From CAKKQX01 sp046313915 (GTDB lineage Bacteria > Pseudomonadota > Gammaproteobacteria > Burkholderiales > SG8-41): a DNA stretch of 64,000 bases. This document shows, one piece after another, positions 63,099 through 64,000 of this stretch. Each line of letters begins with the position of its first letter. The stretch's first letter is position 1. A program made the translations under genes and the position numbers. Location of the stretch: assembly GCA_046313915.1 (NCBI GenBank), contig JBKBXX010000001.1:1-64000 (forward strand), read 5' to 3'. The notes beneath the pieces are model-generated. The model made no database searches and was not told the origin of the DNA. It saw nothing but the letters and a program-made list of their open reading frames with translations.

Positions 63099-64000
63099 AT
63101 GGCCGTTCCGCTTTTCTATGTGGTTCGCAATCTCTGGACCCGCCGCCTCACCAGCGCGCTGACCGTGGGCGGCCTGGCGCTGGTGGCGTACGTGTTTGCG
63201 ACGGTGCTGATGCTCGACGCCGGGCTCAAGCGCACGCTGGTCACCACTGGCGAGTACGACAACGTGGTGGTATTCCGCAAAGGAGCGGAAACCGAGATCC
63301 AGAGCGGCATTTCCCGCAGCCAGGCGGGAATCATCGAGATGCATGCCGCCATCGCCAATGGCGCGGACGGCGCGCGCCTGGTGTCGAGGGAAACGGTGGT
63401 GCTGATTTCGCTCGCCCGCCGCGGCGACAACCGCCCTTCCAACGTCGTCATCCGCGGCACTTCCGCGACGGGTATGGCGCTGAGGCCCCAGGTGAGACTG
63501 GTCGCAGGCCGGATGTTCCGTGCAGGATCGGCGGAGATCGTCGTCGGCAGCAGCATCGCCAGGCGTTTCGAAGGCACGGCGCTCGGCGGCAGGCTGCGCT
63601 TCGCGCAGCGCGAGTGGATCGTGACCGGCATTTTCGATAGCGGTGGCAGCGGCTTCGATTCCGAGATGTGGGGCGATGTCGAACAACTGATGCAGTCCTT
63701 CCGCCGCGTGGCCTATTCGGTCATGGTGGCGCGGCTGGCGGACGGCAGCCTGTTCGAGCGCTTCCGGCGGGATATCACCGCCGATCCCCGTCTCGCCAAC
63801 GATGCGAAGCGCGAGCAGGCGTTCTACAGCGACCAGTCGCGGGCGCTGTCGAAATTCATCAGCATTTTCGGGCTCACGCTTTCCGCCATTTTTTCGATCG
63901 GCGCGGTGATCGGCGCGATGATCACCATGTACGCGTCGGTGGCGAACCGGGTGACCGAGATCGGCACTTTGCGCGCGCTCGGTTTCAAGCGCGCGAGCAT
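63099..64000 (+). CDS. ABC exporter permease 2 (MacB/FtsX-like), 5' part
   Basis: The first 300 codons of a second FtsX-type permease, open at the right edge. ATG 63099 starts MAVPLFYVVRNLWTRRLTSAL, then a helix (TVGGLALVAYVFATVLM), a periplasmic domain (SSIARRFEGTALGGRLRFAQREWIVTGIFDSG) and the first C-terminal helix (IFGLTLSAIFSIGAVIGAMITMYAS) with the coupling segment RVTEIGTLRALGF. It completes the exporter with permease 1 and the ATPase. Confidence 0.9.
   Translation, partial: MAVPLFYVVRNLWTRRLTSALTVGGLALVAYVFATVLMLDAGLKRTLVTTGEYDNVVVFRKGAETEIQSGISRSQAGIIEMHAAIANGADGARLVSRETVVLISLARRGDNRPSNVVIRGTSATGMALRPQVRLVAGRMFRAGSAEIVVGSSIARRFEGTALGGRLRFAQREWIVTGIFDSGGSGFDSEMWGDVEQLMQSFRRVAYSVMVARLADGSLFERFRRDITADPRLANDAKREQAFYSDQSRALSKFISIFGLTLSAIFSIGAVIGAMITMYASVANRVTEIGTLRALGFKRAS

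Overview
The window reads as chromosomal DNA of a GC-rich betaproteobacterium, most like the Burkholderiales. The reasons are several Bug/TctC-type solute-binding genes (positions 1-686, 30551-31522 and a deleted copy at 52319), the cell-envelope order exbB-exbD-lpxK-Trm112-kdsB-adk, UbiX, QueG and PntAB of betaproteobacterial layout, and very long antisense open frames typical of high GC. No rRNA, tRNA, CRISPR array, prophage or insertion sequence was recognised.

Layout. 0-7.6 kb: end of a Bug gene, a 2-hydroxyacid dehydrogenase, ubiX, an MFS carrier, an aldo/keto reductase, a TauE-like exporter, a 46-residue membrane protein and glpK. 7.6-12.8 kb: an operon on the minus strand (OprP-like porin, PhnD-like binding protein, hybrid histidine kinase) that looks like a periplasmic sensing module. 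13-17 kb: an orphan ParA, a gamma-carbonic anhydrase and a proton-pumping pyrophosphatase. 17-20 kb: pyrophosphate-dependent phosphofructokinase and adenylate kinase. 20-23 kb: KDO/lipid A and ExbBD genes. 23-33.5 kb: xseA, a nitronate-monooxygenase-like protein, an oxaloacetate-decarboxylase-like protein, usp, miaA, mutL, a Bug gene, and an aldolase/reductase pair. 33.5-37 kb: pntAB behind FNR-like sites. 37-44 kb: small heat-shock protein, amiC, tsaE, queG, SDR, HAD and GNAT enzymes. 44-49.6 kb: a CoA-metabolism operon (thiolase-like, DUF35, enoyl-CoA hydratase, NDP-forming acyl-CoA synthetase) and a hydrolase-like gene. 49.7-57.5 kb: a secreted lipase-like protein, a deleted Bug gene, a selenoprotein, an MmgE/PrpD protein and glutaryl-CoA dehydrogenase. 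57.6-64 kb: an ABC exporter operon with a hybrid histidine kinase inside it.

The most notable item is the gene at 52719-54437. Its frame holds one in-frame TGA (53037-53039) exactly where a U-G-S-C motif is expected, and a GC-rich hairpin with a GU-containing loop lies 17-22 bases after the TGA. I read it as a UGSC-family selenoprotein with selenocysteine at residue 107, whose function is unknown. A conventional gene caller would split it or call it broken.

Other points of interest: a 16-base AT-rich motif recurs between genes (two exact copies, one copy with one mismatch, others weaker); FNR-like boxes sit near -41 of predicted promoters for pntAB and for the secreted lipase; PPi-using enzymes are grouped; and a thiolase-like/DUF35 pair has lost the usual catalytic and zinc cysteines.
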